The notes below the pieces were generated by a model. The model saw only the letters and a program-made list of their open reading frames with translations, did no database searches and had not been told where the DNA came from. Shown in pieces: positions 13,101-23,146 of a DNA stretch of 64,000 nucleotides. A program made the position numbers and the translations under genes. The DNA is from Symbiodinium natans (taxonomy: Eukaryota; Sar; Dinophyceae; Suessiales; Symbiodiniaceae), in NCBI GenBank assembly GCA_905221605.1, contig CAJNDS010000202.1, positions 954,404 through 1,018,403 of the forward strand, written 5' to 3'. Within the stretch, counting starts at the first letter, position 1. Every line of letters begins with the position of its first letter.

Positions 13101-16100
13101 TGCCGCAATGTCCCTTATGATGCAGCCTGCCCCTTCGACTCCACTGACAATGGCTGGTCAACCGCGGAGCAGTGCCCGGACAGTTGGTCAGATGTGTGTG
13201 CGTGCATGTATCAAGGGGGCAGCCTTCCAGCTACGATCTACAACAACTTCCCATCCTTAGAACCTGGGAGGTGGGCCACGCTGCAAAATACCCCCATCTA
13301 CGGAACGTCCTGTGCTGCCTGGGATGTGGTGCCTCAGACTCCTCAATCCGTCTTCTGCCCACCAGGCGCCGACTGGTCCTCTGAAAGTTCCTCGGCCTAT
13401 GCCAGTTGGAAAGGTATTTGAGAGTTGACGTGCTGCTTACCGACATTTTTTGAAATCCCACACGCACGAGCAAGCCTAAAGCTTAGCCGCCTAAAGCTAC
13501 TTAAAAGCTCCGATTTCAACCCAGAGCATGAGTGCCAGATTGACGCATTACGTCAGGCTATTCAGGTATATTCAGGTTGTGATGAAAGATATGAAAGATA
13601 AGCTATGGGCGACCCCAGCAGAAACCCAGGTCTGAGCTGGTGTCAACTGCCATGGTGCTATGTCAGCGAGAGCTGCGTGACCAGGATCGCCACTCGTGTC
13701 TTTGAGGGGTCTGACTTGTGGTTTAGCTACGATGCCTGTGGCAACGCGCCTGATTGTTACAACCACTTCAGCACCAGTGCCAAATGCCCATACGACCCTT
13801 ATGGCAGCAACACTTACATGGTACACAAAGGTGGCAGCTGCGCGTGCAAGTACCATGGTTATGAGCTGCCGTTTGAAGCCTACACAAGGTTTCCTGTCAG
13901 AGAGCCTGGAAAGTATGAGAATATGCCGCATATCGCAGTCTACGGCACTACATGCGCCGCTTGGGATCAGATGCCAAACACTCCCAGCTACTGCCCTGCT
14001 GGTGTGGACTGGTGCAGCAGTGAACACAACTGGTGTCAACTTCCGTGGTGCTTTGTTGGAGCCAACTGCAGCACGAAGCTCGCAAGCTCCATATTTCAAG
14101 GCTCAGACGTGGCATACTACAGTTATGATACCTGCTTGTCCGCGCCAAATTGTCGGGACGAGCCATTCGATCCCAGATGTCCGTATGACTCCAGTGATGC
14201 AGGATGGTCAACTGCTCAGGTGTGCACTGATGGATGGAGCGATGTTTGCCAATGTCTCCATCAAGGTGATGTGTTGCCTGAAGATATATACGTGCAGTAC
14301 CCAATGCAGGAGCCAGGCAAGTACATGAACATGTCGAGCATCTCATTTTATGGCACAAGCTGTGCTGCATGGGACCAAGTGCCTGGAACGCCTTGGGCAC
14401 ACTTCTGCCCGCCTGGGTCTGATTGGTCCACTGAAACCTTCAACTGGTGTCAAGTGCCATGGTGTTATGTTAGCGCGAGTTGCAAGTCGCGCATTCGTAG
14501 TTCTGTCTTTGATGGTTCCTCCACACTTTACTACAGCTACGACGTCTGTGGCAACGCCCCTGATTGCTACAACGACTTCACCGGAGACCGCCGATGCCCC
14601 TTTGATCCCTCGCGAGCCTTGTCATATGCCTTGCACAAAGGACATGGGTGTGAGTGCCTCTACCATGGAACAGAGTTGCCTTCAGAGACTTACTTGAACT
14701 ACCCTGTTGAAGATCCGGGCAAGTATGCCACGCTGCTCGCCATCAAGATCTATGGTACCGGCTGCGCAGCCTGGGATCAGATGCCAGCAACCCCGTGGGC
14801 AAGCTATTGTCCGGCCGATGCGGATTGGTGTCACTCAGACAACAACTGGTGCCAGCTTCCATGGTGCTACGTGGGCGACAGTTGCGAGTCTAAACTGCCG
14901 ACTAGTGTGTTCAACGGCTCGGCTACCATGTATTACAGCTACGACACATGCTTCTCCACTCCGAACTGCCATCTGCCCCTGGAACCTGGGTGTCCATATG
15001 ACGTGACGGTGGCTCATTGGGCGACTGGCTCCGATTGCCCGAATGGATGGTCCGATGTTTGTGACTGCGTATATCAGGGCTCGACACTTCCCGAGGACTT
15101 GCATGACCAGTTCCTTCTTTATAACCCAGGCCTGCACCAGAACCGGACGAGCATGGCGCTGTATGGGACAAGCTGCGCCGCCTGGGATGTCATTCCGGGA
15201 ACCCCACATTCTGAAACATGCCTGTCTACATCAGATTATTCTGGGGATCTGAATTGGTGCCAGGTGCCGTGGTGCTACGTCAATAGTTCTTGCCCTACAC
15301 GAATTCCGAGTCGGGTCTTGGACGGCTCTGGCGTTTTCTTTAGCTATGATAGTTGTGGGAATGCCCCAGACTGCTACAACCACTTCCAGGCAAGCAAGTG
15401 CCCTTTCGACCCGTATGGGACACAGATGTACACACTACACAAGGGCAGTGGATGTCAGTGCCTTTTTCATGGTTCACATCTGCCAGAAGAGGTCTATACG
15501 ATGCATCCCAGTGAGCATCCCGGACTATACAGTAACCTCACTCACATTTCCGTCTACGGAACAGCCTGTGCTGCATGGGATCAGATGCCTGGAACTCCTT
15601 GGGCTGGGTTTTGCCCTCATGGGGCAGATTGGTGTGCATCCACACACAACTGGTGCCAGCTTGCGTGGTGCTATGTGTCTAGTGATTGTGAAACCCGGCT
15701 TGCTAGCACACTCTTCAGTGGATCTGCGGCAGCTTTTTACAGCTATGACACCTGCATGTCAATGCCAAATTGCCTCAGCTTTCCCTATGATCCCCGCTGC
15801 CCATTCGACAAGCAGGATTTATCTTTCTCTACTGCTGCGGACTGTCGCTATGGTTGGACTGACACACCTGGTGTCCCAATCACCTTGTTCGACGCAGTCC
15901 TCGTGATGGATGACGTGTGGGATTTCAGGGCATCTGCTTACCAGGAGAGCGTAGTTAGCACCACAGGGCTCAGCAGCCAACAGGTTCTCATGGACTCTGT
16001 GCAGTATCGGGTGGCGATTCCATACGCCCTACTCTGGGCTTCTGTGCAAATAGGCGATGCGGAGCTGTCAGAAGCAGTATCTGCGGCCACCAAGATCGAT

Positions 16101-16560
16101 CTTTCCAAGGTCTTGGTGCGATCCAACAGACGCCTGTCAGACTCGGACTCAGCCTCGTGGAGCGAACGAAGGCTGCAGAGCTTGTTCCAAGTCTACGCCT
16201 TGACTGACAATGCCGCCGATTTGAGCAGCATGCAGTCCAGACTTGCGAATGCTAGCTTGCTTCAAACGAGCCTGGCAGCAAGTGGGGTTGAGGTTGGCGC
16301 CCCAGCGCGGGGTTCCAGATGTCCTTGGAAAGCAAGGCGTTATAGGTGTTTTAGACCACGAGCCGTGCGCGCGCGCGCGCGCGATTTGTTACTTCTGAGG
16401 CTCGCATGCAGATCACGGGCGCTGCGCAGCAGGAGGTGCTGGTTTCTACCAGGCTTCTGGCTGCTGACCCTATGGACCCTCCGGCGGCATCTCCTGATGC
16501 AGCCGCCCTGTCCAGCGATATGTCACAGCGGCTAGGGATCGTGGTTTCGGCGCAAATTGA
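1190..16560 (+). CDS. Giant multi-exon gene for tandem cysteine-rich (PWCYV) module protein
   Basis: This gene-level entry covers a protein made of alternating ~136-residue modules. Each has about ten Cys in the order YGTxCAAWD, a middle Cys, NWCxLPWCYV, a Cys before VFNGS, YSYDxC, NAPDC, RCPYDP, and HKxxGCEC. VFNGS and NST sequons suggest secretion and N-glycosylation. The CxxWD...NWCxxPWCYV core resembles part of a kringle or fibronectin-II fold, but this is inference. Using module alignment to set the frame, I placed introns at 1405-1460, 1544-1603, 1665-1740, 2002-2105, 7429-7525, 7562-7633, 8060-8157, 8215-8287, 8332-8424, 8446-8629, 8713-8952, 8996-9123, 9163-9315, 9382-9477, 9847-10001 and 13387-13629. 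A further intron near 9570-9785 has an unresolved donor. The true 5' end, signal peptide and 3' end are not identified. Confidence 0.8.
2106..7428 (+). CDS. 5.3-kb exon with 13 cysteine-rich modules
   Basis: This uninterrupted exon encodes 13 modules in strict alternation. Type A has TTCAAWDQMPETP, ADWCHS, a DTC...NCR pair and MPFDASCPFD. Type B has TSCAAWDQVPGTP, GSDWS, CGNAPDCY and HKxxGCEC. The first in-frame codon at 2110 is TTG and lies inside a module, so it is not a start. The exon begins after AG at 2105, joined in frame to the previous exon through a GA-type donor at 2002. It ends at 7428 in RNI, where reading on leaves the module pattern and soon meets a stop. The next module residues resume at 7526 after a GA...AG intron. 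Codon use is even and there are no frameshifts, so the exon appears to be under selection. Confidence 0.85.
2110..4006 (+). repeat. 816-bp tandem repeat (one A+B module pair), 2.3 copies
   Basis: Units starting at 2110, 2926 and 3742 are almost identical. The first two differ at very few positions, for example GCA versus GCT near 2144. The third stays identical for about 260 bp and then diverges after about 4006. The 816-bp period is 272 codons, exactly one A+B module pair, so the reading frame is kept. The near-identity points to recent unequal crossing-over or gene conversion. Confidence 0.92.
5671..7116 (+). repeat. Second block of near-identical 816-bp units
   Basis: The sequence from about 5671 to 6340 recurs 816 bp later, from about 6487 to 7116, with very few changes (for example Ser versus Asn in CGSAPDC/CGNAPDC). 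The stretch between the two, about 6340-6480, is more diverged. This implies patchy gene conversion instead of simple whole-unit duplication. Confidence 0.85.
7526..9846 (+). CDS. Cluster of about twelve tiny exons of the module gene
   Basis: Module pieces are split among very short exons: 7526-7561, 7634 to about 7710, about 7975-8059, 8158-8214, 8288-8331, 8425-8445 (21 nt), 8630-8712, 8953-8995, 9124-9162, 9316-9381, 9478 to about 9570, and about 9785-9846. Joined in order they rebuild the expected motifs: WDQVPHTP, NWCQLPWCYV, YDACGNAPDC, SYKIHKGNGCEC, IGIYGTTCAAWD, DWCLSSYNWCQLPWC, YYSYDTCLSTPDC, DPFDDRCPFD and CEYQGTLLPEELY. The region 7720-7970 lacks the expected VFNGS segment, so either an exon is degenerate or I have missed it. 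An AT microsatellite at about 8801-8875 lies inside the 8713-8952 intron. Confidence 0.7.
8801..8875. repeat. AT-rich microsatellite in intron
   Basis: An A run is followed by interrupted (TA)n within the intron 8713-8952 of the module gene. It explains the only long AT stretch in the first 16 kb. Confidence 0.9.
10002..13386 (+). CDS. 3.4-kb exon with nine cysteine-rich modules
   Basis: The exon opens after AG at 10001 (APGTFSRLPNIGVYGT) and encodes nine modules, the last cut at DWSSE-S. Joining 13386 to 13630 restores the expected Ser-Leu-Ser-Trp-Cys-Gln-Leu-Pro-Trp-Cys continuation, with a GT donor and an AG acceptor. These modules are more divergent from each other than those in the 2.1-7.4 kb exon. 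Two of them (YVKLYGTSC near 10430 and YIKLYGTSC near 12062) remain close copies about 1.6 kb apart, two module pairs. One module has CGSWD instead of CAAWD. The first GTG in the frame (10038) is internal to a module and is not a start. Confidence 0.85.
13630..15870 (+). CDS. Exon with the last five-and-a-half modules
   Basis: This exon starts mid-module at SWCQLPWCYV and carries five further complete or nearly complete modules. They begin at HIAVYGTTC, SISFYGTSC, AIKIYGTGC, SMALYGTSC and HISVYGTAC. The final module stops after a YGWTD segment. The frame then runs without interruption into a different, non-cysteine region, so the array and the C-terminal region belong to one exon. One PWCYV is replaced by AWCYV near 15660. 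Confidence 0.85.
15868..16293 (+). CDS. C-terminal SEA/ferredoxin-like domain of the module protein
   Basis: Following the last module is a cysteine-free region with alternating hydrophobic strands and helices: VPITLFDAVLVMDDVWDF, then IDLSKVLVRSNRRL, then a helix ending in LAASGVEV. An RRL after a predicted strand is a pattern seen in SEA-like, possibly autoproteolytic, domains of dinoflagellate membrane proteins. Function here is inference. After GVEV (about 16293) the frame becomes Arg-rich and is best read as an intron with a GC donor. Confidence 0.5.
16366..16384. repeat. Alternating GC tract (potential Z-DNA)
   Basis: A pure alternating purine-pyrimidine GC run lies in the probable intron after the C-terminal domain exon. 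It has no coding explanation, because the reading frame there gives only RARARA. Confidence 0.8.
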
Positions 16561-16572
16561 GAACGAGGCCGG
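16411..16572 (+). CDS. Probable continuation exon after the C-terminal domain
   Basis: After an acceptor AG (about 16410) an open frame reads ITGAAQQEVLVSTRLLAADP and continues through SQRLGIVVSAQIENEA, with coding-like composition and a hydrophobic strand near its end. It fits as the next exon of the module gene after a GC...AG intron from about 16294. A GC donor is possible near 16569. I cannot confirm the phase. Confidence 0.45.
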
Positions 16573-16698
16573 GCCCATCGTTTGTGCGGCTGTAATATGT
16601 GTCTGAATCAACAAAGTGCATTTCAACTGCAGATCCTATTCCAACAGCCAAAAGACCAAACCCCAAGAGCCCAAACGCCCGAAGAGCATTCGGTCTAA

Positions 16699-17005
16699 CA
16701 ATGAAGTGCATTCGCTTTTTTAAGGGAAGCTCTGAGGCCGTGAAGCTGCCACCGACCTCAACAACAGTCACAGAGACATCCACCACGACCATTTCATCCA
16801 CATCAACATCCAGTACCGCGACACATACCAGCTCCACCACTCTCTCCACGACCTCCATCACGCTGACAACCACAACGCTCGTTATCGAGACTCGGATTCT
16901 GCTCAATGGAGTGGAGTACCTGAGCACGGAGATCGAGGCCTGGGCTGTGGGAATGAAGTGCTTCAACTGCAGTGGAAACAGGAGCAACCTCCAAGTAAAC
17001 GGATG
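16699..17005 (+). CDS. Thr/Ser-rich mucin-like linker exon
   Basis: The frame contains a stretch of about 45 residues, nearly all Thr and Ser with a few Val, Ile and Leu (about 16755-16890). It then becomes ordinary sequence, TRILLNGVEYLSTEIEAWAVG. Such linkers are normally O-glycosylated spacers between extracellular domains. Strand and spacing fit a downstream exon of the module gene. A second short Thr-rich piece (DTSTMTSTTMTTTG) follows at about 17060-17100 in another frame, implying an intron between them. Confidence 0.5.
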
Positions 17006-17433
17006 ATACTCGTGCCAGAGTTCCTTCGCACGCTTCGAACTGAGGTTCTGCCTCCCGGATACCAGCACGATGACATCCACGACCATGACAACCACGGGGC
17101 AGTATGTTGGAGCAGCTGAGATGCTTGCCGTAATTTCTTGCCGCTCCTTGCTGAACAGTACTGAGTACTGGCCCATACGTCCAGTTTTCAAATGGCACAG
17201 CAATTCAAAAAAACATCAGGATTGGAGGTGCCGTCGTCTTCCAGCTTTGCCGGGACATTTTTCAACAGGCAGGTATGGGGCATAACAATTGGCATGTCAA
17301 GCCGTCGATGTGATACAACCTGCAGGACCCGCCCAGCACGATGGATTGCTACTGGCGTGAGGATGCGTTGTCTGAGTGGATTCTTTTTGGAGGGGCCGGA
17401 ACATGTGACTCGGCGTGACACTTGTGGCCTCTG

Positions 17434-19435
17434 CAGGCCAGCATCATGGGCATCAGTTGCCTTCCCTTTTAACTTTGTGGCCTGCGCGGGCCTGCCCTTT
17501 CAACTTTGCGGGCTCCACAGGCCAGCATCATGGGCATCAGCTGCCTTCCCTTTTAACTTTGTGGCCTGCACGGGCCTGCCCTTTCAACTTTGCGGCCTCC
17601 ACAGGCCAGCATCATGGGCATCCGCTGCCTTCCCTTTTAACTTTGTGCCCTGCACGGGCCTGCCCTTTCAACTTTGCGGGCTCCACAGGCCAGCATCATG
17701 GGCATCAGCTGCCTTCCCTTTTAACTTTGTGGCCTGCACGGGCCTGCCCTTTCAACTTTGCGGGCTCCACAGGCCAGCATCATGGGCATCAGCTGCCTTC
17801 CCTTTTAACTTTGTGGCCTGCACGGGCCTGCCCTTTCAACTTTGCGGGCTCCACAGGCCAGCATCATGGGCATCAGCTGCCTTCCCTTTTAACTTTGTGG
17901 CCTGCACGGGCCTGCCCTTTCAACTTTGCGGGCTCCACAGGCCAGCATCATGGGCATCAGCTGCCTTCCCTTTTAACTTTGTGGCCTGCACGGGCCTGCC
18001 CTTTCAACTTTGCGGGCTCCACAGGCCAGCATCATGGGCATCAGCTGCCTTCCCTTTTAACTTTGTGGCCTGCACGGGCCTGCCCTTTCAACTTTGCGGG
18101 CTCCACAGGCCAGCATCATGGGCATCAGCTGCCTTCCCTTTTAACTTTGTGGCCTGCACGGGCCTGCCCTTTCAACTTTGCGGCCTCCACAGGCCAGCAT
18201 CATGGGCATCAGCTGCCTTCCCTTTTAACTTTGTGGCCTGCACGGGCCTGCCCTTTCAACTTTGCGGCCTCCACAGGCCAGCATCATGGGCATCAGCTGC
18301 CTTCCCTTTTAACTTTGTGGCCTGTACGGGCCTGCCCTTTCAACTTTGCGGGCTCCACAGGCCAGCATCATGGGCATCAGTTGCCTTCCCTTTTAACTTT
18401 GTGGCCTGCACGGGCCTGCCCTTTCAACTTTGCGGCCTCCACAGGCCAGCATCATGGGCATCAGCTGCCTTCCCTTTTAACTGCCTTCCCTTTTAACTTT
18501 GTGCCCTGCACGGGCCTGCCCTTTCAACTTTGCGGCCTCCACAGGCCAGCATCATGGGCATCAGCTGCCTTCCCTTTTAACTTTGTGGCCTGCACGGGCC
18601 TGCCCTTTCAACTTTGCGGCCTCCACAGGCCAGCATCATGGGCATCAGCTGCCTTCCCTTTTAACTTTGTGGCCTGCACGGGCCTGCCCTTTCAACTTTG
18701 CGGCCTCCACAGGCCAGCATCATGGGCATCAGCTGCCTTCCCTTTTAACTTTGTGCCCTGCACGGGCCTGCCCTTTCAACTTTGCGGGCTCCACAGGCCA
18801 GCATCATGGGCATCAGCTGCCTTCCCTTTTAACTTTGTGGCCTGCGCGGGCCTGCCCTTTCAACTTTGCGGCCTCCACAGGCCAGCATCATGCTTTGTGG
18901 CCTGCAACTGCCCTTTCAACTTTGCGGCCTCCACAGGCCAGCATCATGGGCATCAGCTGCCTTCCCTTTTGACTTTGTGCCCTGCACGGGCCTGCCCTTT
19001 CAACTTTGCGGCCTCCACAGGCCAGCATCATGGGCATCAGCTGCCTTCCCTTTTAACTTTGTGGCCTGCACGGGCCTGCCCTTTCAACTTTGCGGGCTCC
19101 ACAGGCCAGCATCATGGGCATCAGCTGCCTTCCGTTTTAACTTTGTGGCCTGCAACTGCCCTTTCAACTTTGCGGCCTCCACAGGCCAGCATCATGGGCA
19201 TCAGCTGCCTTCCCTTTTAACTTTGTGCCCTGCACGGGCCTGCCCTTTCAACTTTGCGGCCTCCACAGGCCAGCATCATGGGCATCAGCTGCCTTCCCTT
19301 TTAACTTTGTGCCCTGCACGGGCCTGCCCTTTCAACTTTGCGGCCTCCACAGGCCAGCATCATGGGCATCAGCTGCCTTCCCTTTTAACTTTGTGGCCTC
19401 CACAGGCCAGCATCATGGGCATCATGTGCCTGGCC
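17434..19435. repeat. 84-bp tandem minisatellite, about 24 copies
   Basis: An 84-bp unit repeats from about 17434 to 19435 with very high identity. It contains the core GGCCAGCATCATGGGCATC and two similar internal half-motifs, CCTTTTAACTTTGTGG and CCTTTCAACTTTGCGG, 31 bp apart, so the unit itself looks like an old internal duplication. Truncated units occur near 18481, 18890, 19150 and 19400. Because 84 is a multiple of three and the unit lacks stops in more than one frame, reading frames of up to about 600 codons cross it. I treat these as non-coding consequences of the repeat. It may sit in an intron or 3' flank of the module gene. Confidence 0.95.
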
Positions 19436-19449
19436 TTTCAACACTGCTG

Positions 19450-20685
19450 CCATTACGATCGCGCAGCAGCTGTCATCGTGCAGTAGATGACCTGAAGCAG
19501 TGGAACTCCTGATCTTGCTTTTCTCAGGTGAAGCTGCCACATGCCGTTGCGCAGCCGCCTGGCAGAACATGTTGTCTTTTGCCCTTCAGGTCGGCACAAC
19601 AAGAGACTGCACGTGGAGCATCACGATGTGCATCTCACAATGCCGCGCAACGTGCTGCATGTGCAAGTGCCTTCGTGTGGCACAGCTCCCTTCTTGTTCT
19701 TTCTCCAAGGCCTGGAGTGCCGGAAATCACGACTATCAGCTACGACTGAGCTTGGGCGGCCAAGATCACTTCACAACTGAGAAGCTCGCTACTGCTTCAG
19801 GGCTTCTTGGCTTCGTTCATCACCGTGAGCAACCTCCAAGCATCCTCCAAGTGACCCAGATTTCACTATCAAGCTGGACCAAACCCGATGGGCCAGCGAA
19901 TCAAAGGGTGATGGAGGAACCCGTGGGGCCTCGACCCATACAAGGACCTTGAAATAGTTTCGGAACTGACGAAGAAGTGCCCGCTTGGTGCACGAGTCCC
20001 GTCTCTTCAGCCCCCCCCCCCGATAGCGATGAAGGGAACCAGCAAATTTTCAAAGAGAAAGGCAGACAGGGTAGGTAGCAACAAGCAATCAGCAGCGAAG
20101 GCAACGAAAGACGTGACGTAAGGGCAGCTGTGACGACGCAGGTCGCGACAGAGTACCGACCCGATATATGAAGAAGTAAACAAATAGATAAGTAAACACA
20201 CATATATATATATATATATATATATGAATGTATATATATATATATATGCATATTTCTAGATAGCACCTTCCGGATTGCCGTTTCCGGATTGCCGTGTGTT
20301 TGCACATGCCCTCCCAGAGGTCCGCCACGCAAACCAACCTCTAAGCCTAAGCGATCCTAGGCTCCTGACATCCATGCTACGCGATATCTTTTCGATGCGA
20401 TATTGTTGTGCTACAGAAATAGCACACGTGAAAGGAAATTAAGGTGTGCAACACTTAAATTTATTTTGATGGAAATTAGCGCATCATAGCCTTTTCTCGT
20501 AGCGCACGATAGCGCCAACCCAGTAGCGCTCATCATTTTCGACCTTGCCAATGCTAGCTAGACTTCGCCTGTAGAAGGCCGAAGTATTGCCCCACGGTGG
20601 CTCGGCTGCAGTTCATGATCCACCGTGAAAGTGTGAACAATGTTCTTGCACTCTTGACTGCCCCGGCTTCACATGTGCTGCACAG
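19450..20685. other. No supported gene; simple repeats
   Basis: No convincing exon was found. The stretch holds a C run near 20010 and a TA microsatellite at 20202-20248. A local duplication of a ten-base motif, TTTCCGGATT, lies near 20265-20290. Confidence 0.6.
20202..20248. repeat. TA microsatellite
   Basis: Interrupted (TA)n in two blocks separated by TGAATG. It generates spurious Ile-Tyr reading frames on the minus strand. Confidence 0.9.
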
Positions 20686-20800
20686 GAAACTACGAGCACA
20701 ACCACCACGACCACCACTACCACGACAGCCACGGAAAGCATTGGCGTTCAAGAGATGAATGGAGCAGTGCTGTGGTCTGCATTAGCCCGCCAATCCTCCC
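20686..20800 (+). CDS. Thr-rich exon candidate
   Basis: In the frame starting GAA ACT ACG the sequence reads ETTST, then a run of Thr, then ATESIGVQEMNGAVLWSA. This resembles the Thr-rich linker at 16.7 kb and could be a further linker exon of the same gene beyond the minisatellite. Another such piece, EVTTFTATSTTETMTTSS, lies at about 21531-21597. The match is composition only and gene assignment is uncertain. Confidence 0.3.
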
Positions 20801-21530
20801 CCGCAGAATAATTTACGGCGTCGATTGTGTGCAGGATGCACGGGATACGTGCTTTTCACACTTCCGCACGACATCCCCCATCAAGGTGTTCTTCCACGTG
20901 TGCAGCGATGTTGAGGGACCCGTTATTTGCAGCTGGCGGCGAAGAGGCTGAGGGACCCCGGAGTCCCGTGTAAAGGTCCAGCACAGTAAAGCCTTGCCAG
21001 GAGAATTCTTTTGGTTTCCGTTCGAGGGCTATGGCTCGTGTGACCTGTCTGAATACTTACCGCTAGAGCAGACAGCGCCAGGCGTCGTGAGGTTCTCATC
21101 AGAGCATGCTGAGGCTATGCACGGAAGTGTACCTGCCCGGCCATCACAACGGACCGGTGTGGGAGAACTCTTCTGTAATGTTTCCCAGGATTCCGTAGCA
21201 GGCGGCAGCCATGCAAGGCCCTCAACCAGTGCGTCCTTCACATTGCCTCGCCTTGCGTTCAGCCGTCGCATCACTGCCTGTATGACTTTGCACCGCTGAT
21301 GCACTTTACAGGACATGTTCTTCAGCATGAGAGTTCCTAGCACAGTCGAACCTCAGCTGCACATCTGTCATCATTGTCCATTGGCTTTGTGCGACCCTGG
21401 TGGTGTTGCAATGTGTTGCAGCTCATCTTTCGAAGGAGTCGACCACTACCGAAGCTTGGCTTCCTTATTGGTAATTCGGTGCAGAAAGGGATGCGAGCGA
21501 AGCAAAGCCTAGGGCCTAGGGGCTACCATA

Positions 21531-21600
21531 CCTTGAGGTAACCACCTTCACAGCCACGTCAACAACTGAAACAATGACCACCAGCTCAACGCGGCCTCCG
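21531..21600 (+). CDS. Second Thr/Ser-rich exon candidate
   Basis: A short frame rich in Thr and Ser follows a GAG codon and ends at Arg-Pro-Pro before a TGA at about 21600. It is the third Thr-rich piece on the plus strand downstream of the module gene. It may be the end of that gene or an unrelated fragment. Confidence 0.25.
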
Positions 21601-22189
21601 TGACTCGGCGCATTGGATGCTGCATCCGGAAAGGCATAGCCAGCTCCGCCAGCACAGCAACAGCTCAGGAACACCACCATTGCCAAGACAGCCCGTTGCA
21701 TCACAGCTCGTGCTGCCCCATGGCTCCTGATGCTGCGAGCTTGCATTCAGAGAGGGTTCTAGAGCCTTAGAGCCTGCGCAGCCACTTGTGCCTGCTCTTG
21801 CCGCTAAGGCTGTTGCTGCTCTGCGCGTTCTTCGCGTAGACTGGCGCTGCATGTCTCCGTTAGGCCAAGATGTCTTCAGTTCAGCTACCCGACCAAACGA
21901 AGCGAAAATTTGTGCAATGTAGGCGAAACTCTCAATGACCAGGGCTCCCGCTTTCTGATTAACATGACAGTGACTTGAACTTCACGCCGTTCACACCATC
22001 CACAGCTAGAGATCCTGGGAACTTAAAGCATTGCAGAGGTGTTGCTTTAAAGCACCGAGCCCTGGCCCAACGATGTTGCATGATTCGCACGTATGTGTTT
22101 ATGCTGTTGTTTTTCAGGGCCAAGGCGATCGTACAGTCCTATACCCAGCAGTTGTTGGGAGCACATTCGTATAATCTGTATGTACGTAT

Positions 22190-22231
22190 GAATGTATGCA
22201 TGTATGTATGTATGTATGTATGTATGTATGT
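22190..22231. repeat. (ATGT)n microsatellite
   Basis: About ten tetranucleotide units, giving meaningless Met-Tyr-Val-Cys frames. Confidence 0.9.
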
Positions 22232-23106
22232 GATCTTATCCACTTGACACTTGAATTCATGAATCGACCGTTGTAGCAACTATCGGCATCGAAAAAAGCG
22301 ATGACCAGTTAATGTAATGCAGCAGGTACTTGCTGCAGCAGCAAAGCTGCAGACTTCTGCCTGGGGGCATAATGTCCCCATGTTCCGAAGTCAAGGATAA
22401 TGCGTTTCACCTTGAATCTAGGGCACATCAGTTGCCTATATTATTGCCAGCCAAAAGAAATCCCCAAGACACCTATGAGGATGTGACAGGACGTGGCCGG
22501 ACGTGCCAGCCCAAATCGGCTTGAAGCTGCGCCTCAAGGATCTCAGACACTGCAGGGACTTTCTCCGCTGCATACCCGTACGTTCAAGGTGATGTGCGGC
22601 TGCCAGGGATCCTCGTTCCCAGGCGTCACGGGCATCTTGAACAGTTCATGCAAGCGCGGCAAATCACGGCAAGTGTGTGTCCATCCTTGTGCATGTCGCT
22701 GCATGTCCAAAAGGCAGCTGGGCCAAGCCGGGGCGAGCTGCGACAGCATGGAAGTCCAAGTCACCAGCTGGTGCGCCAGTGACCACTGTACTACTCGAGA
22801 GTTGCATGCCTCATGAGCTCACACAGCAGCGGAGCGGTGGCACCTGCATGGGTGGAAGGTCCAGTTTGAACCCTCGCTTCTGGGCACCTCAAGGATTCGG
22901 CTCCCGCCTTAAACGCAAGTCGCACGAGCTGAGCACTGCTCCAAGCACGCCTTTGCCACCCTTTCCCGCTTTCAGACACACCTTTTGGTCGCTTCTGGTC
23001 TCTTAGGTGTTACCGATCTCGTGCTGCCGAACACATCCATCAAGGCGGGTGGGTCTGGGGTACAGACTTATGTACAGGCACATACATGCACACATACATC
23101 TTTACA

Positions 23107-23146
23107 TCTCTCTCTCTCTCTCTTTCTCTTTGTCTCTCTCTCTCTG
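23107..23146. repeat. (CT)n microsatellite
   Basis: An interrupted CT tract. Open frames across it on both strands (Ser-Leu and Arg-Glu runs) are artefacts. Confidence 0.9.

Noticed and set aside
17192-19486. Long plus-strand frames (434, 601, 206 codons) with repeating Pro/Phe/Cys peptides
   Set aside because: They are produced by the 84-bp minisatellite, whose period keeps two or more frames open. No start context, signal or domain supports them.
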